The notes: generated by a model from the sequence alone, not told the origin. Shown: positions 17,509 to 29,028, counted from the stretch's first letter. The stretch is DNA of 64,000 nt from Lacticaseibacillus hegangensis (GCF_003946465.1 NZ_RHOL01000005.1:1-64000), one strand, 5' to 3'. Program-made: numbers and translations.

Positions 17509-17739
17509 TCAGATCCGCTTGCAGCGCGACACGATATTGCGGCTGCACACGCGGATGCGGCCGTAGCGGGTGCACTGAACAAACGCGCCTTTATGCCGGT
17601 TTCCTCCCGGGCCGCATTCGACGAATAGCTCGTCGCCTGGCTCTAGCGGGTAGTAGGTCTCTACACCGGCAGGATCAGTGCGCATGCCGAGAAAAGCCAG
17701 CTCGACTTGATAATGTGGTTGGAATTTGTTGAGTCGCAT
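17509..17739 (-). CDS. Hypothetical protein, 76 residues
   Basis: I do not recognise this small protein. It has no signal peptide or membrane segment. The middle is acidic and turn-rich (YYPLEPGDELFVECGPGGNRH), and the C-terminal third is basic with two cysteines (RVCSRNIVSRCKRI), which suggests a small beta-rich fold. Support for a real gene is good: AAAGGAC lies nine bases before the ATG, a TATAAT hexamer stands upstream on the minus strand at about 17,820, and a terminator follows. Confidence 0.65.
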   Translation of the reverse strand: MRLNKFQPHYQVELAFLGMRTDPAGVETYYPLEPGDELFVECGPGGNRHKGAFVQCTRYGRIRVCSRNIVSRCKRI

Positions 17740-17990
17740 GGCAGTCTTGTCCTTTCAAAACCAGTTTGCTTGGCTACATGGGTCGTGATCGACCAGAATT
17801 GCTGATTCTGCACTTTTATTATAAAACGCGCCTACCCCGCTAGTCGCTTCAAAGGCCTCCGCAGACCCGGCGTTTGGGGGCTTAAGCTTGGCACGCAACA
17901 AAAAGTGTTCCATCGAGTACCGCGGGCTTATCGCTGCGCTATACTGGGGGCAAATTAACGATCACTTGGTCACGTGTTGGAGGTAGGGTC
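17740..17990. promoter_or_regulatory. Divergent promoter region between the 76-residue gene and lacZ
   Basis: On the minus strand a TATAAT in TTTTATAATAAAA (about 17,817-17,829) fits a -10 for the small gene. On the plus strand a TATACT near 17,940 fits a -10 for the beta-galactosidase gene, about 50 bases before its ATG. GGAGG lies just before the lacZ ATG. No clear cre box or LacR operator was recognised. Confidence 0.4.
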
Positions 17991-20827
17991 ATGAGCAAAT
18001 TGGCACCACGCACACGCTTCTTCTATTACAACGATTTGGCAACGGCGCTTGCGTACAAAGAGGCCGCATCGCCTTATATGCATTCACTGAATGGCACCTG
18101 GCAGTTCTGCTACCTACAATCGCCGCGGGAGGTACCTGAGGCGTTTACAGCCGGCGATTACGATGCCATGGACTGGCAAACAATCAAGGTGCCCGGCCAC
18201 ATGGAGCTGCAGGGATACGGCAAGCCAAATTACACGAATATCAGCTTTCCGATCCCGGTGGACCCAGAGGCGACCCCAGCGAAAAATCCGACCGGGTTAT
18301 ATTTTCGGCGCTTCACGTTCAAGCCGCAGCTAACGCGTCAAATTCTGCGCTTTGACGGTGTCGATTCCACGTTCAAGGTCTGGCTCAACGGCCAGCTGGT
18401 CGGAGATGGGCACGGCAGCCGGCTGATGACGGAGTTTGACGTCACCGACTTGCTGGTGTCAGGCGAGAACACGATTGCGGTCCAGGTGGAAAAATGGTCC
18501 AAGTACTCGTTTCTCGAGGATCAGGACCAGTGGTGGTTGAGCGGGATTTTTCGCGATGTGACTATTATTGACGAAGGCAGTCTGGATGACCTGCAGATCA
18601 CGCCGCAATACCAAAAGGGCCAGTGGCAGATCGACGTGGCGGTCCAAGCGGAGGCTAAGGCGCAGTTGAATGGCAGGTTTATTTTGCCGGTGAACCGATT
18701 GCTGAAGCCGCGCTAACCGCTGGCAAAACTGTGATCACGATCCCAGATCCGCACGAGTGGACGGACGAGACGCCGAAGCTGTACACGCTGGTCGTCGAAG
18801 ATAAGACGGCCGGCGCCATCGTGCCGATGCGTTTTGGCCTGCGCCGGGTCGAGATGATCGACGACCAGATTTGCCTCAATGGCGTGCCGGTGCTGTTTAA
18901 CGGTGTCAACCGCCACGAGTTCAATCCGGAAACCGGCCGCGCCCTCACGCAGGACTATATTCTGAGTGAGGTCACGCAGATCAAGCGCGCCGGCATCAAT
19001 GCGATCCGCACGTCCCACTATCCGAACACGCCGTATTTTTACGATGTCTGCGATGAGCTGGGGCTTCTGGTGATCGACGAGTGCGACCTCGAGACCCATG
19101 GCTTGTACGTCACTGAAATGCCGACAAATGATCCGTACTGGCGCGATGAGTTTGTTAGCCGCGCCGAGCGCATGGTGCACCGCGACTTCAACCATCCGTG
19201 CATCGTCATTTGGTCTTTGGGCAACGAAAGCGACTTCGGCGAAAACCACGTGGCAGAGGCGGCCGCGATTCGCGCGCTCGACCCCAGCCGGCTGATCCAC
19301 TACGAAGGCGACCGGGAGACGGAGGTCGCCGACATGTATTCGACAATGTATACGTCGGTCGAAGACATCGAGAAGCGCGCCGTCAAGCTGAACCATCAGA
19401 AGCCGCACATTCTCTGTGAGTACGACCACGCGATGGGCAACGGCGCCGGCAGCCTGCAGGATTACCAGGATGTTTTCCGGTTGTACAAAAGTGTCCAAGG
19501 CGGCTTTATCTGGGAGTGGAAGGACCACGGTCTGAAGCAGGCCACGCCGGACGGCCCGAAATACGTCTGGGGCGGCGCATTCGGCGAGCCGGTCAACGAT
19601 GGGACATTCTGCATCGACGGGCTGGTGCGCCCGGATCGGGTGCCGTCGCCGGGGCTGCTTGAATACGAGCATGTGATTCAGCCGTTCCAGTTTTTCGTGG
19701 CGCAGAACCATGTCGTAGTTAAAAGTTTGTACCATTATCAAACGACTCGCGACTTGGTGCTGCGTTGGTGGCTTGAAGTCGCAGGGGAAAAGGTGGCAGG
19801 CGGCGAGGAGGCATTGCCTCTGCTTAAACCAGGTGCGCTGAGTCCAGTCCTGGCACTGAATCTGCCTGAGACAATTGGCGCAGATGCGCTGCTTGATCTG
19901 CGAGTTGAGACAACGATGCAGCAAGGTGTGTTTGAAGCAGGGGCGCAGTTGGCGTCTGATCAGGTGGCTTATCAAGGGTTGCCGGCACAGCCTGACGCGC
20001 CGATCTCGGTGAGTCAGACTCCGGCGGCTGTGACCATCACGCGCGGGCTGCTTACCGTGACGGTTGACCGCGGCACTGGCAACATCACGCAACTCGCACA
20101 GGCCGGGACGCCGCTGCTGGCTGGTGACATCGCGCTGACGCTGGACCGTCTGCCAATCAGCAATGATATGAACGTGGTGGCGGAGCGGCAAAAGAAACGG
20201 ATTGCGACGCTATTCGCGCGCTGTGAAAGCATTCAGTTGACCCAAAACGATGACACGGTGATGCTGGTAATTCGGCAACGCATCGCGCCACCAGCCATCA
20301 ACTGGGGCATCGAGCTGGCAGTTACGCTGTGGGTCAGCGCAGCTGGTGTGACGATCCACACTAAGGGCTGGTTCGACGGCGAAAAGCCGACTGAAGTGCC
20401 ACGCATCGGTTATCAATTGCCACTGACCACGACCATCAAAACCGTTGACTGGTTTGGCCGCGGCCTTGGGGAAAGCTATCCGGATAGTTTGGACGTCGCG
20501 CCGCTGGGCCACTATCAGCTCAACCGCGACCAGTGGGGATTCCCGTATGTGGTCCCGCAAGAATCTGGCAACCACATGGACGTGCGCTGGGCGACGATCG
20601 AGACCGCGCAGGGACCGAATCTGCATGTGGATGGGCTTAACCCGCTGAACCTGAACATCGTTGGCGGGGATGGTCAGCCGCTTGGCAATCAGTCTGCAGA
20701 TCAAGTACGGCTGGACGCGCGAGTCCAGGCGCTTGGCAGCAACAGCTGTGGCCCGCTGCCACTGAAGCGGTATCGGTTGTATACGGATCCTTTCGATTTC
20801 ACCGTGACGTTGAATCTGCAGAAATAA
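17991..20827 (+). pseudogene. lacZ: Beta-galactosidase (LacZ-type, GH2), interrupted by a frameshift
   Basis: Two frames together encode one glycoside hydrolase family 2 beta-galactosidase of about 945 residues. The first (17,991-18,716) carries the sugar-binding domain with ENPTGLYFRR and SGIFRDV. The rest, read in the -1 frame, carries the catalytic barrel with WSLGNES (acid/base Glu, near 19,219), ILCEYDHAMGN (nucleophile Glu, near 19,412) and the C-terminal beta-sandwich. Reading the second frame back across 18,680-18,730 gives sensible sequence (AGEPIAEAALTAGKTVITI). The break is therefore a single-base loss at roughly 18,665-18,690, where a TTTATTTTG stretch lies. Both active-site glutamates survive downstream. 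A sequencing error in the T-run is possible. If real, lactose cleavage by this enzyme is lost. Confidence 0.88.
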
Positions 20828-20896
20828 TGGCGACATTTTTGCGCGAACGCCAGCGGAAATTTTTCTGGTTTGACCAAATTAATTATGTGAAAACCA

Positions 20897-20925
20897 TTGA
20901 CGCAAGATGAGAATGTGATTAGTAT
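20897..20925 (+). promoter_or_regulatory. Probable promoter of the trp operon
   Basis: TTGACG at 20,897-20,902 and TAGTAT at 20,920-20,925 are 17 bases apart, about 30 bases before the T-box leader begins. Confidence 0.5.
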
Positions 20926-20954
20926 AAGAGCTATTCAAATAAGCACGTCCATAA

Positions 20955-21246
20955 ACCGATGAGGTGGAGATCAAGACTATTGTGCACGCGCAGAGAGCGA
21001 CCGGAGCTGGGAGTGTCGTCGAACGCAGATAGTTAAATGGACCACCGAGGGGCTGCCCAAAAGCCGAGTGTATTTTGCTTGGTGAGTCAGGAAGCACGTC
21101 TGGCACGCGTCAGTTGCCGGCAGGGTGTTAGCCCTGTGCTAAGGGGGATTCTGGATCGTCAATTGCGATCAGATCCAATTAAGGTGGCACCGCGAGTGAG
21201 AGCTCGTCCTTAAACAGCATGACTGTTTATGGGCGAGCTTTTTGTA
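20955..21246 (+). ncRNA. T-box riboswitch, tryptophan specifier, upstream of trpD
   Basis: The hallmark AAGGTGGCACCGCG is at 21,181-21,194, followed by a terminator-type hairpin (GAGCTCGTCC...GGGCGAGC then TTTTTG, about 21,200-21,246). Upstream is a Stem I region with an AGAGAGC bulge element and GAGCTGGGAG. The codon-like specifier is TGG at 21,038-21,040 in AAATGGACC, which fits tRNA-Trp. Uncharged tRNA-Trp would bind the leader and stabilise the antiterminator, so the operon is read when tryptophan is short. This agrees with the trp genes directly behind it. Confidence 0.93.
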
Positions 21247-21339
21247 TTCTCATAAAAGGGGTAATCAACATGGTCGATAAACGATGGCAAGGCCAACTTC
21301 GCTGCCTGACACTCACGGATTCCAATAAGGAGAAAAATC

Positions 21340-22365
21340 ATGACATTACACGAAGCAATCAACACATTGGTCAACCACAAGGATCTGACATTTGACGAAA
21401 CTAAGGCGGCGCACGACGAACTGACGTCCGGCACCGCGGACGCGACGATGATCGCCAGCTACCTGACCGCGATGGCGGCCAAGGGCGTGAAACCGCAGGA
21501 AATTGCCGGCGCAGCGGATTCATTGCGGCGCAAGGCGTTGCCGTTCGACCCGCAGGCCAAAGTGATGGAGGTCGTCGGCACTGGCGGCGACCACAGCGAT
21601 TCCTTCAACATTTCGACCACCTCGATGTTTGTCATCGCGGCGGCCGGCGTCAAAATCGCCAAGCACGGCAACCGCGCGGCGTCTTCAAAGAGTGGCGCGG
21701 CCGATGTGCTTGAGGCGCTGGGCTTTGACATCAACGCGACCCCGGAAAAATCGTCGCAGCTGCTGGCAGATTATAATTTCTGCTTCCTGTTTGCGCAAAA
21801 GTATCACCCGTCCATGCGCTTCGTGGGGCCGGCCCGTAAGGAACTCGGCTTCCCGACAATCTTCAACCTGATTGGCCCGCTGGCGAACCCGGCGCGGCCA
21901 ACGTATGAGCTGCTCGGCGTGTACAGTAAGGACCTGATGCAGCCGATGGCGGAGGCCATCAGTCAGCTCGGCGTCACCTCCGGCATGGTAATTCACGGCG
22001 AAGACGGACTGGACGAAGTTACCGTCACCGGTCCGACCGACGCAATTCGCATCAAAAATGGCCAGTTCGAGCAACTGACGCTGAACCCTGAAGATTACGG
22101 CTTCAAGATCGCGGATAAAGCAGCGCTGGTTGGCGGCACGCCAGCCCAAAACGCCCAGATCACGCGTGCTGTGCTGAGCGGCAAGGACCAAGGGGCCAAG
22201 CGCGACGCCGTCATTTTCAACGCCGGTGTGGCGCTGAGCCTGACCGACGTGGCGCCGACCATTCAGGCCGGCATCGACCTGGCTCGCAAGACGATTGATT
22301 CAGGGACCGCCATCAAGCGGCTGGATGCGGCATTGGCAGTTGATCATGTTGAGGTGAGTGCATGA
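21340..22365 (+). CDS. trpD: Anthranilate phosphoribosyltransferase
   Basis: TrpD joins anthranilate to PRPP, the second step of the tryptophan branch. The 341 residues have the family signatures VVGTGGDHSDSFNIST (PRPP-binding GTGGD), KHGNRAASSKSGAADVLEALG and GPLANPARP. Length is normal. AAGGAG precedes the ATG. It is the first gene after the T-box; trpE and trpG, which would make anthranilate, are not found before it. The 3' end overlaps trpC by four bases (ATGA). A short ATG frame at about 21,270 between the T-box and trpD encodes no recognisable product. Confidence 0.96.
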   Translation: MTLHEAINTLVNHKDLTFDETKAAHDELTSGTADATMIASYLTAMAAKGVKPQEIAGAADSLRRKALPFDPQAKVMEVVGTGGDHSDSFNISTTSMFVIAAAGVKIAKHGNRAASSKSGAADVLEALGFDINATPEKSSQLLADYNFCFLFAQKYHPSMRFVGPARKELGFPTIFNLIGPLANPARPTYELLGVYSKDLMQPMAEAISQLGVTSGMVIHGEDGLDEVTVTGPTDAIRIKNGQFEQLTLNPEDYGFKIADKAALVGGTPAQNAQITRAVLSGKDQGAKRDAVIFNAGVALSLTDVAPTIQAGIDLARKTIDSGTAIKRLDAALAVDHVEVSA

Positions 22366-23159
22366 TTTTGGACGACTTGGTGGCCGCGACTCAAAAGCGG
22401 CTCACTCGAGAAAAAAATGAATTGGCGCCGGCGGCGCTGCACGAACAGGCACTGGCCGCGCCGCTCCCAAAGGCGGCCGCGACCTTGCCGGCCCAGCTGC
22501 ATCAGCATTTTGGCATCATTGCCGAGTGCAAACAGGCGTCACCGAGCAAAGGGCAAATTGCCGCGCGTTTTCCAGTGACGCAAATCGCCAGCGACTATGA
22601 GGCTGCCGGGGTCGACGCCATTTCGGTGCTGACCGAGCCGGATTATTTTCACGGCCAGCTGGCGGATCTCAAGGCCGTCACTCGCACCGTGAAAACGCCG
22701 GTGCTGCGTAAGGACTTCACCATCGACCGCTACATGATCGACCAGGCGCGGGTCAGCGGTGCGACGATGGTGCTGCTGATCGCGGCGATCCTGCCAGGTG
22801 AGCAGCTCCGCGACCTGTACGATTACACCTTGAAAATGGGCCTGCTGCCACTGGTCGAGTGTCACTCGGAAGCGGAGATCAACCGCGCGCTGCCGCTGCG
22901 CCCGCAGCTGATGGGCGTCAACAATCGCGACCTGCGCGACTTTTCGGTGGATTTTCAAAACAGCATCCGCCGGCGCAGGCTGATCCCGCAACAGATTGCA
23001 GTGATCGCCGAAAGCGGCGTGACCAAGCCGAGTCAGCTGCAGGAACTGCAAGCCGGCGGGCTGAACGGCACGCTGATCGGCGAGACCTTCATGAAGGCGC
23101 AGGATCGGGTCGCGACGATTCGCGAATACCGCCGTGCAGTGGAGGGGGTTCAAGCATGA
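22362..23159 (+). CDS. trpC: Indole-3-glycerol phosphate synthase
   Basis: TrpC closes the indole ring of CdRP to give indole-3-glycerol phosphate. The 265 residues form one TIM barrel with IIAECKQASPSKG near the N-terminus, DAISVLTEPDYFHG, VLRKDFTIDRYMI, LLPLVECH, GVNNRDL and IAESGV, as expected for an active enzyme. The ATG overlaps the trpD stop, and the trpC stop overlaps the trpF ATG, so translation is coupled along the operon. Confidence 0.96.
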   Translation: MILDDLVAATQKRLTREKNELAPAALHEQALAAPLPKAAATLPAQLHQHFGIIAECKQASPSKGQIAARFPVTQIASDYEAAGVDAISVLTEPDYFHGQLADLKAVTRTVKTPVLRKDFTIDRYMIDQARVSGATMVLLIAAILPGEQLRDLYDYTLKMGLLPLVECHSEAEINRALPLRPQLMGVNNRDLRDFSVDFQNSIRRRRLIPQQIAVIAESGVTKPSQLQELQAGGLNGTLIGETFMKAQDRVATIREYRRAVEGVQA

Positions 23160-23734
23160 CGGCGGTGAAGGTGTGCGGGCTGATGACGCCAGCCGATGTG
23201 GACCTGGTCAATCGGGTTCACCCGGATTACGCCGGGTTCGTCCTGGCGGCAGGGCGCCATCAGGTCAGCCAAAGGCGCGCCATGGCGCTGGCGGCGGGCC
23301 TGGAAGCCGGCATCACGCCCGTGGCAGTGGTGGTTGAACCGGACACCGCGGCGCTGGCCGAGCTTTTTCCCATCATCACCACGATCCAGCTGCACCGCCC
23401 GGCGGATCCGCCGCTGGTGGCCGCGCTGCACGCGCTGGGGTTTGACGTGTTCGCGCGGGTGAATGCTGAGCAGCCGCTGACCACGGCGGATATGGCACTG
23501 ATGGATGCCGGCGACGGCTCCGGTCAGACGCTGGACTGGCACCATCTGCCGGCCACCAACCGGCCGCTGATGCTGGCCGGCGGACTGGACGCAGCTAACG
23601 TTCAGGATGCAATCGCCTGCGCGCAGCCGGCGCTGGTCGATGCGTCAAGCCGCCTAGAAACTAACGGCCGCAAAGATGCGACGAAGGTGCATGCCTTCGT
23701 CGCCGCGGTCCGCGAGACAGAAAGGAACGTTTGA
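23156..23734 (+). CDS. trpF: Phosphoribosylanthranilate isomerase
   Basis: TrpF isomerises phosphoribosylanthranilate to CdRP. The start is the ATG at 23,156, overlapping the trpC stop and preceded by GGAGGGGG. The product of 192 residues begins VKVCGLM with the catalytic cysteine (Cys7) and has [19 protein letters not shown] near the C-terminus and VDASSRLE with an aspartate at the phosphate-binding end. It is slightly shorter than most family members but carries the expected motifs. trpB starts within two bases of its end. Confidence 0.93.
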   Translation: MTAVKVCGLMTPADVDLVNRVHPDYAGFVLAAGRHQVSQRRAMALAAGLEAGITPVAVVVEPDTAALAELFPIITTIQLHRPADPPLVAALHALGFDVFARVNAEQPLTTADMALMDAGDGSGQTLDWHHLPATNRPLMLAGGLDAANVQDAIACAQPALVDASSRLETNGRKDATKVHAFVAAVRETERNV

Positions 23735-23735
23735 G

Positions 23736-24936
<1,201 letters not shown>

Positions 24937-24944
<8 letters not shown>

Positions 24945-25716
24945 ATTACGAGACGTTTTTAAAAATGGCCACAAGGCATTCATTCCATTTGTGACGGCAG
25001 GCGACCCATCCGCTGATAGTACCGTCAGCCAGGTCCTAGCATTGGCCAACGCCGGTGCAGACATCGTCGAGCTCGGCGTGCCGTTTTCCGATCCGATTGC
25101 CGATGGGCCGGTGATCCAGGCGGCTGGGCTGCGCGCCTTTGCTGGTGGCATCACGGTCAACGGCGTGTTCGACATCGTGGCGAAAATTCGCGAAACCTCA
25201 CAGGTGCCGCTGGTGTTTCTGACCTACGCCAATATCCCGTTCAAGTACGGCTACGATAAGTTCACCGCGCGCTGCGAGGAGCTCGGCGTATACGGCTTGG
25301 TCATTCCCGACCTGCCTGCTGAGGAAGCCGGCGAGATCCTGCCTTACACCGAAAAACACCATGTCGACCTGATCCCGCTGATCAGCCCGACCTCGGGCAG
25401 CCGGCTAGAAAAGCTGGTTCAGCACGCGACGGGCTTCATTTACATTGTGTCCGCTCTTGGCGTCACGGGTCAGCGCAACAATTTTGCGCTTAACTTGCCT
25501 GATTTGATCGCCAGCCTGCGCAAGGTCACCGACGCGCCGCTGTGCATCGGTTTTGGGGTCCACACCCCGGAGCAGGCCAAGACGCTGGCCAAGGAAGCGG
25601 ACGGCGTCATCGTTGGTTCTGCCATCGTCCAAATGGTTGCGGATAACCCTGATCCGGCGCCGGTCATTGGTAAGTACACTAAGGAAATGGTGGCTGCGGT
25701 CGAATCAGCGGAATAG
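24937..25716 (+). CDS. trpA: Tryptophan synthase alpha subunit
   Basis: TrpA cleaves indole-3-glycerol phosphate and passes indole to TrpB. The 259-residue barrel shows FVTAGDPS, the catalytic glutamate in [20 protein letters not shown], the catalytic aspartate in VIPDLPAEE, and GFGVHTPEQ. The start is a TTG inside the end of trpB, eight bases behind a G-rich GGGGGG; no ATG fits. It is the last trp gene. The hairpin behind it (near 25,757) is imperfect with a short T-run, so termination may be partial. Confidence 0.95.
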
Positions 25717-25893
25717 CGGCCATGGCGGCGGCAGGTTTAAAATTTCAGGCGATTACGGGACGCTTTCGGGCGCCCTTTTATTATCTTCAGAAAACTTATA
25801 AACAGGATAAACTATTTTGCTATGCAGAAAGCAAAACATTTGCTAAACTTGGGTTAATGACAGCGCAATCACTCACCGTAAAGGAGTCTGACA

Positions 25894-26466
25894 ATGATCA
25901 AACGCGTCCTTATAACCATGGTTGCTCTCATGACACTTGGGCTGGCCGCTTGCGGCCATGATGATGATGATCACCAAGCCAAAGACCAGAGCAGCCAGAC
26001 GACTAAATCCAGCCAGTCGACCAGCAGCAAGACTGCCCAAACCCTGCCCAAGCAGACGCTGGATCAGGCCTGGGCCATTTTCGTCAAGGCGCACCCGGAT
26101 GCGCAGGTGACGTCAGTGAAGGTCGACCGCGAGACTGGGACTTATATGTATGAGATCACCGGTAACGTCGGTACGACCGAGCACGAAATGACGATCAACG
26201 GCGACACCGGCGAGACCGTCCAAGACGAGGAGGACGCGACCGACGACAACGACCCGGCAATCAAGCGCGACGGGCTGAAGCCGCTGAAGGACATCACGAC
26301 GGCCGCGACCAAAAAACTGGCCGGCAGCACCGCCACCGAGTGGGACCTGGACACTGACAACGGCCAGGTCCAGTGGGAGGTCTCACTGCAGCACAACAGC
26401 GGCGAGCACGTGGTTCACGTCGACGCGTACAGCGGAGTGGCGTCTGACGCCGTGGCCGACGATTAG
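25894..26466 (+). CDS. PepSY-domain lipoprotein
   Basis: The 190-residue protein begins with a lipoprotein signal (MIKRVLITMVALMTLGLAACG), lipobox LAAC with Cys20. A short acidic/His stretch and a Ser/Thr/Gln/Lys linker reach to about residue 50. The rest holds one or two PepSY-like repeats (ALDQAW...DREAGTYMYEI style, then ATEWDLDTDNGQVQWEVSL). PepSY proteins are thought to inhibit or bind proteases or act as surface sensors; the role here is unknown. AAAGGAG precedes the ATG, and a strong terminator follows. It stands alone between trpA and tig. Confidence 0.85.
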   Translation: MIKRVLITMVALMTLGLAACGHDDDDHQAKDQSSQTTKSSQSTSSKTAQTLPKQTLDQAWAIFVKAHPDAQVTSVKVDRETGTYMYEITGNVGTTEHEMTINGDTGETVQDEEDATDDNDPAIKRDGLKPLKDITTAATKKLAGSTATEWDLDTDNGQVQWEVSLQHNSGEHVVHVDAYSGVASDAVADD

Positions 26467-26493
26467 CCACCCGTAAAGTTTTTTTCTTGGCAG

Positions 26494-26525
26494 GCCCACC
26501 TAACGTTTACAAAGGTGGGCTTTTC
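26494..26525 (+). terminator. Terminator after the PepSY lipoprotein
   Basis: GCCCACCT (26,494-26,501) pairs with AGGTGGGC (26,513-26,520), followed by TTTTCG. Confidence 0.8.
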
Positions 26526-26580
26526 GCGTATTATGAGACAGTATGTAATACGAATAACAGAAAATAGTCGGAGGGATATC

Positions 26581-27966
26581 ATGGCTTCAAACTGGGAAAA
26601 GAAAGGCGACACAGAAGGTGTTTTGACCTTCGAAATCGCGCAAGATAAAATCAAACAAGGGCTGGACCAAGCGTTCAACCGCGTTAAGAAGAGCCTGAAC
26701 GTACCTGGCTTCCGTAAGGGTCACGTGTCTCGCACCGTGTTCGATCACATGTACGGCGAATCCGCACTCTACGAAGACGCCCTGAACATCGTGATGCCGA
26801 GTGCTTACGATGCTGCGGTTGCCGAAGCCGGTATCAACCCGGTCGACCAGCCCAAAGTTGACATCGACTCGATGGACGAAGGCAAGCCGTGGGTCATCAA
26901 GGCCACCGTTACCGTAGCGCCAGAAGTTAAGCTGGGCGACTACAAGGGCCTTGAAGTCGACAAGCAGGACACCACCGTTTCTGACGAAGATGTTCAAAAG
27001 GAACTGGAAGACAAGCAGAAGAGCCAGGCGGAACTCGTCCTCAAAGAAGACGGCGAAGCGGAAAAGGGCGACACGGTCACGATCGATTACGTCGGCACCG
27101 TTGACGGCAAGGAATTCGATGGCGGCTCCGCCAAGAACTACTCCCTGGAGCTGGGCTCCAACTCCTTCATTCCGGGCTTTGAAGATCAGCTGATCGGCCA
27201 CAAAGCCGGCGATGAAGTCACTGTCAAGGTTACCTTCCCGGATGACTACCAGGCCAAGGAACTCGAGGGCAAGGACGCCGAATTCAAGACGACCATCCAC
27301 GAAGTTAAGAGCAAGGAGTTGCCTAAGCTGGACGACGACTTCGCCAAGGACTTGGACGACGAAGACGTTGACACTCTTGAAGAACTGAAGCTAAAGATCA
27401 AGTCTGACCTGCAGGAAAAGAAGGACGACGCCGCTAAGGACGCCATCCAGGAGCAGGCCATCGCCAAGGCTGTTGAGAACGCCACGATCCCGGCGATCCC
27501 ACAGGCTATGATCGACACCGAAGTTGACAACCAGATGAACCAGTACATGAGCTCCATGCAGCAGCAGGGCATCTCCCCGCAAATGTACTACCAGCTGACC
27601 GGCACGTCTGAAGACGACCTGAAGAAGCAGTTCGCGGCCAACGCCGAGAGCCGCGTCAAGACGAACTTGGTCCTTGAAGCCGTGGTCAAGGCAGAAAAGA
27701 TCGAGCCGACTGACGACCAGGTCAAGGAAGAGATTAAGCGCCTGGCTGGCGAGTACAATATGGAAGAGAAGGCTGTTCGCAAGGCCCTCACCGACGACAT
27801 GCTGAAGCACGACATCGGCGTTCAGGACGCGATCACGTTGATCACGGACAACGTCAAGGAAGTCGTACCGAAGGCAGAAAAGAAGCCGGCCAAGAAAGCT
27901 GATAAGCAGGACGACGCCAAGGCTGAACAAAAGGCCGACGCTAAGGATGCCAAAGACGCCAAGTAA
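26581..27966 (+). CDS. tig: Trigger factor (ribosome-associated chaperone, prolyl isomerase)
   Basis: Trigger factor binds the ribosome exit tunnel and shields nascent chains. The start at 26,581 behind GGAGGG gives 461 residues. The ribosome-binding signature [11 protein letters not shown] lies at about 41-51, where most family members have GFRxGKxP. An FKBP-type isomerase domain ([20 protein letters not shown]) begins near 160, and the chaperone domain follows. The last 30 residues are an Ala/Lys/Asp tail ([15 protein letters not shown]), common in lactobacilli. Codon use is strongly GC-biased, as expected for a highly expressed chromosomal gene. clpX follows after two small genes. Confidence 0.97.
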   Translation: MASNWEKKGDTEGVLTFEIAQDKIKQGLDQAFNRVKKSLNVPGFRKGHVSRTVFDHMYGESALYEDALNIVMPSAYDAAVAEAGINPVDQPKVDIDSMDEGKPWVIKATVTVAPEVKLGDYKGLEVDKQDTTVSDEDVQKELEDKQKSQAELVLKEDGEAEKGDTVTIDYVGTVDGKEFDGGSAKNYSLELGSNSFIPGFEDQLIGHKAGDEVTVKVTFPDDYQAKELEGKDAEFKTTIHEVKSKELPKLDDDFAKDLDDEDVDTLEELKLKIKSDLQEKKDDAAKDAIQEQAIAKAVENATIPAIPQAMIDTEVDNQMNQYMSSMQQQGISPQMYYQLTGTSEDDLKKQFAANAESRVKTNLVLEAVVKAEKIEPTDDQVKEEIKRLAGEYNMEEKAVRKALTDDMLKHDIGVQDAITLITDNVKEVVPKAEKKPAKKADKQDDAKAEQKADAKDAKDAK

Positions 27967-27980
27967 TTAACGTGGCGCTG

Positions 27981-28009
27981 CACCTCTCGCCTAGGCGAGG
28001 GGTGTTTTT
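27981..28009 (+). terminator. Terminator after tig
   Basis: CACCTCTCGCC pairs with GGCGAGGGGTG across a two-base gap (with one mismatch), followed by TTTTTC. Confidence 0.8.
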
Positions 28010-28030
28010 CTATTCTGAGGAGGGTGGCCC

Positions 28031-28231
28031 ATGATTCGATTATCCCGCTTGATCGTGCGGCTGGCCGGCGGACCCGGCAAGCGGCCGCTGCTCATTATGC
28101 TGAGCGGCCTGGCGCTGGTGCTGCTGTCGCGGCGCCGCGGGCTGAGTCAAACCGCCCGGCGGCTGGTGTTCACCATCGGGATCGCCGCCATCGTGGCCGG
28201 GCTCTTGTTCCTGGTGCTGGGCGTTAACTGA
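28031..28231 (+). CDS. Small membrane protein, 66 residues
   Basis: I do not recognise the family. The protein is strongly basic with two hydrophobic segments (about 20-32, LLIMLSGLALVLL, and about 46-65, VFTIGIAAIVAGLLFLVLG) joined by RRRGLSQTARR, so a two-pass membrane hairpin with a positive loop is likely. GAGGAGGG stands before the ATG, and a terminator follows the stop. It lies between the tig terminator and the DUF805 gene. Confidence 0.6.
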   Translation: MIRLSRLIVRLAGGPGKRPLLIMLSGLALVLLSRRRGLSQTARRLVFTIGIAAIVAGLLFLVLGVN

Positions 28232-28241
28232 ACACAGACGA

Positions 28242-28263
28242 AAAGGCCGGGTCACCGGCCTTT
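28242..28263 (+). terminator. Terminator after the 66-residue membrane protein
   Basis: AAAGGCCGG pairs with CCGGCCTTT around GTCA; the short T-run is part of the stem. Confidence 0.6.
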
Positions 28264-28350
28264 GTTGTCCGTAAATATCCAAGAGGTCGAATTAATGACA
28301 GCATGCGACAGGTCGTGTATGCTGTAGTCAAGAAAACGGGAGGTGACGTC

Positions 28351-28899
28351 ATGGCCAAACCGGTCAGTACTGAGGTGCAGCGTCAGACAGGCAACACATA
28401 CTATCGCGCCGGCTTTTTGCGGGCGGGGATCGGCTTTTTTGCCAACTACGTCAATTTCACTGGTCGCTCCAGTCGCAGCGAGTACTGGTGGGTCGCGCTG
28501 TGGCGGCTGCTCATTGCGGTCTTGTTCGTCGCGGCGGCGTGGCTGATTTTGGGGGTTGATGAAGGCATCGTCAAGTTGTTCAGTGGGGACATGCCGCGCT
28601 TGGCCAGCTTGATCGCCTGGCTTTTGATTTTGATCCTGTACGGCCTGGCGAGCATCGTGCCGGCGCTTGCGCTTGAGGTGCGCCGCTTCCGCGATGCCGG
28701 CTGGTCGTGGTGGTGGATGGTCGGATTTTACGGGACGGCCTCGCTGGGCGGGATTCTGGTGTCCACTGGTGAGCTTAACAACCAACCATGGGGCTATGCC
28801 ATTGGCACGGCGCTGATCGTGGTAACCGCGATTTTTGAACTGGTCATCGATTTGCTGCCGACTAAAAACCCGCCTGTGGCCGGCAATCACGCCAACTAA
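28351..28899 (+). CDS. DUF805 membrane protein
   Basis: The 182-residue protein belongs to the DUF805 (YhaH-like) family of small integral membrane proteins of unknown function. Its mark is NFTGRSSRSEYWWVALWR at about 33-50, followed by three to four transmembrane segments and RRFRDAGWSWWWM, a typical second family motif. The ATG at 28,351 is preceded by GGGAGGTG; an upstream in-frame ATG at 28,303 has no ribosome binding site. It precedes clpX but has its own signals. Confidence 0.82.
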   Translation: MAKPVSTEVQRQTGNTYYRAGFLRAGIGFFANYVNFTGRSSRSEYWWVALWRLLIAVLFVAAAWLILGVDEGIVKLFSGDMPRLASLIAWLLILILYGLASIVPALALEVRRFRDAGWSWWWMVGFYGTASLGGILVSTGELNNQPWGYAIGTALIVVTAIFELVIDLLPTKNPPVAGNHAN

Positions 28900-28928
28900 A
28901 CTGCGGCCAATTTAATGAGGCGCCGCGC

Positions 28929-28957
28929 TTGCAGGGACCCTAGGCGTATGCTATGCT
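28929..28957 (+). promoter_or_regulatory. Probable clpX promoter
   Basis: TTGCAG (28,929-28,934) and TATGCT (28,952-28,957) are 17 bases apart, about 70 bases before the clpX ATG. No CtsR box was seen here. Confidence 0.5.
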
Positions 28958-29028
28958 AGCGCGAGTGCAACTAGGAATGATGCCCTTAGTTTGGTATCAT
29001 GGAGTTAACAAGAAGGGGTTGAAAGTTA

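Noticed and set aside
18713-20191. 492-residue minus-strand frame opposite lacZ
   Set aside because: It mirrors the codon bias of the beta-galactosidase and has no recognisable domain or ribosome binding site.
21270-21400. Short ATG frame with one tryptophan codon between the T-box and trpD
   Set aside because: A Trp leader peptide was considered, but it holds a single Trp codon, overlaps trpD and is not needed because a T-box already explains the control.
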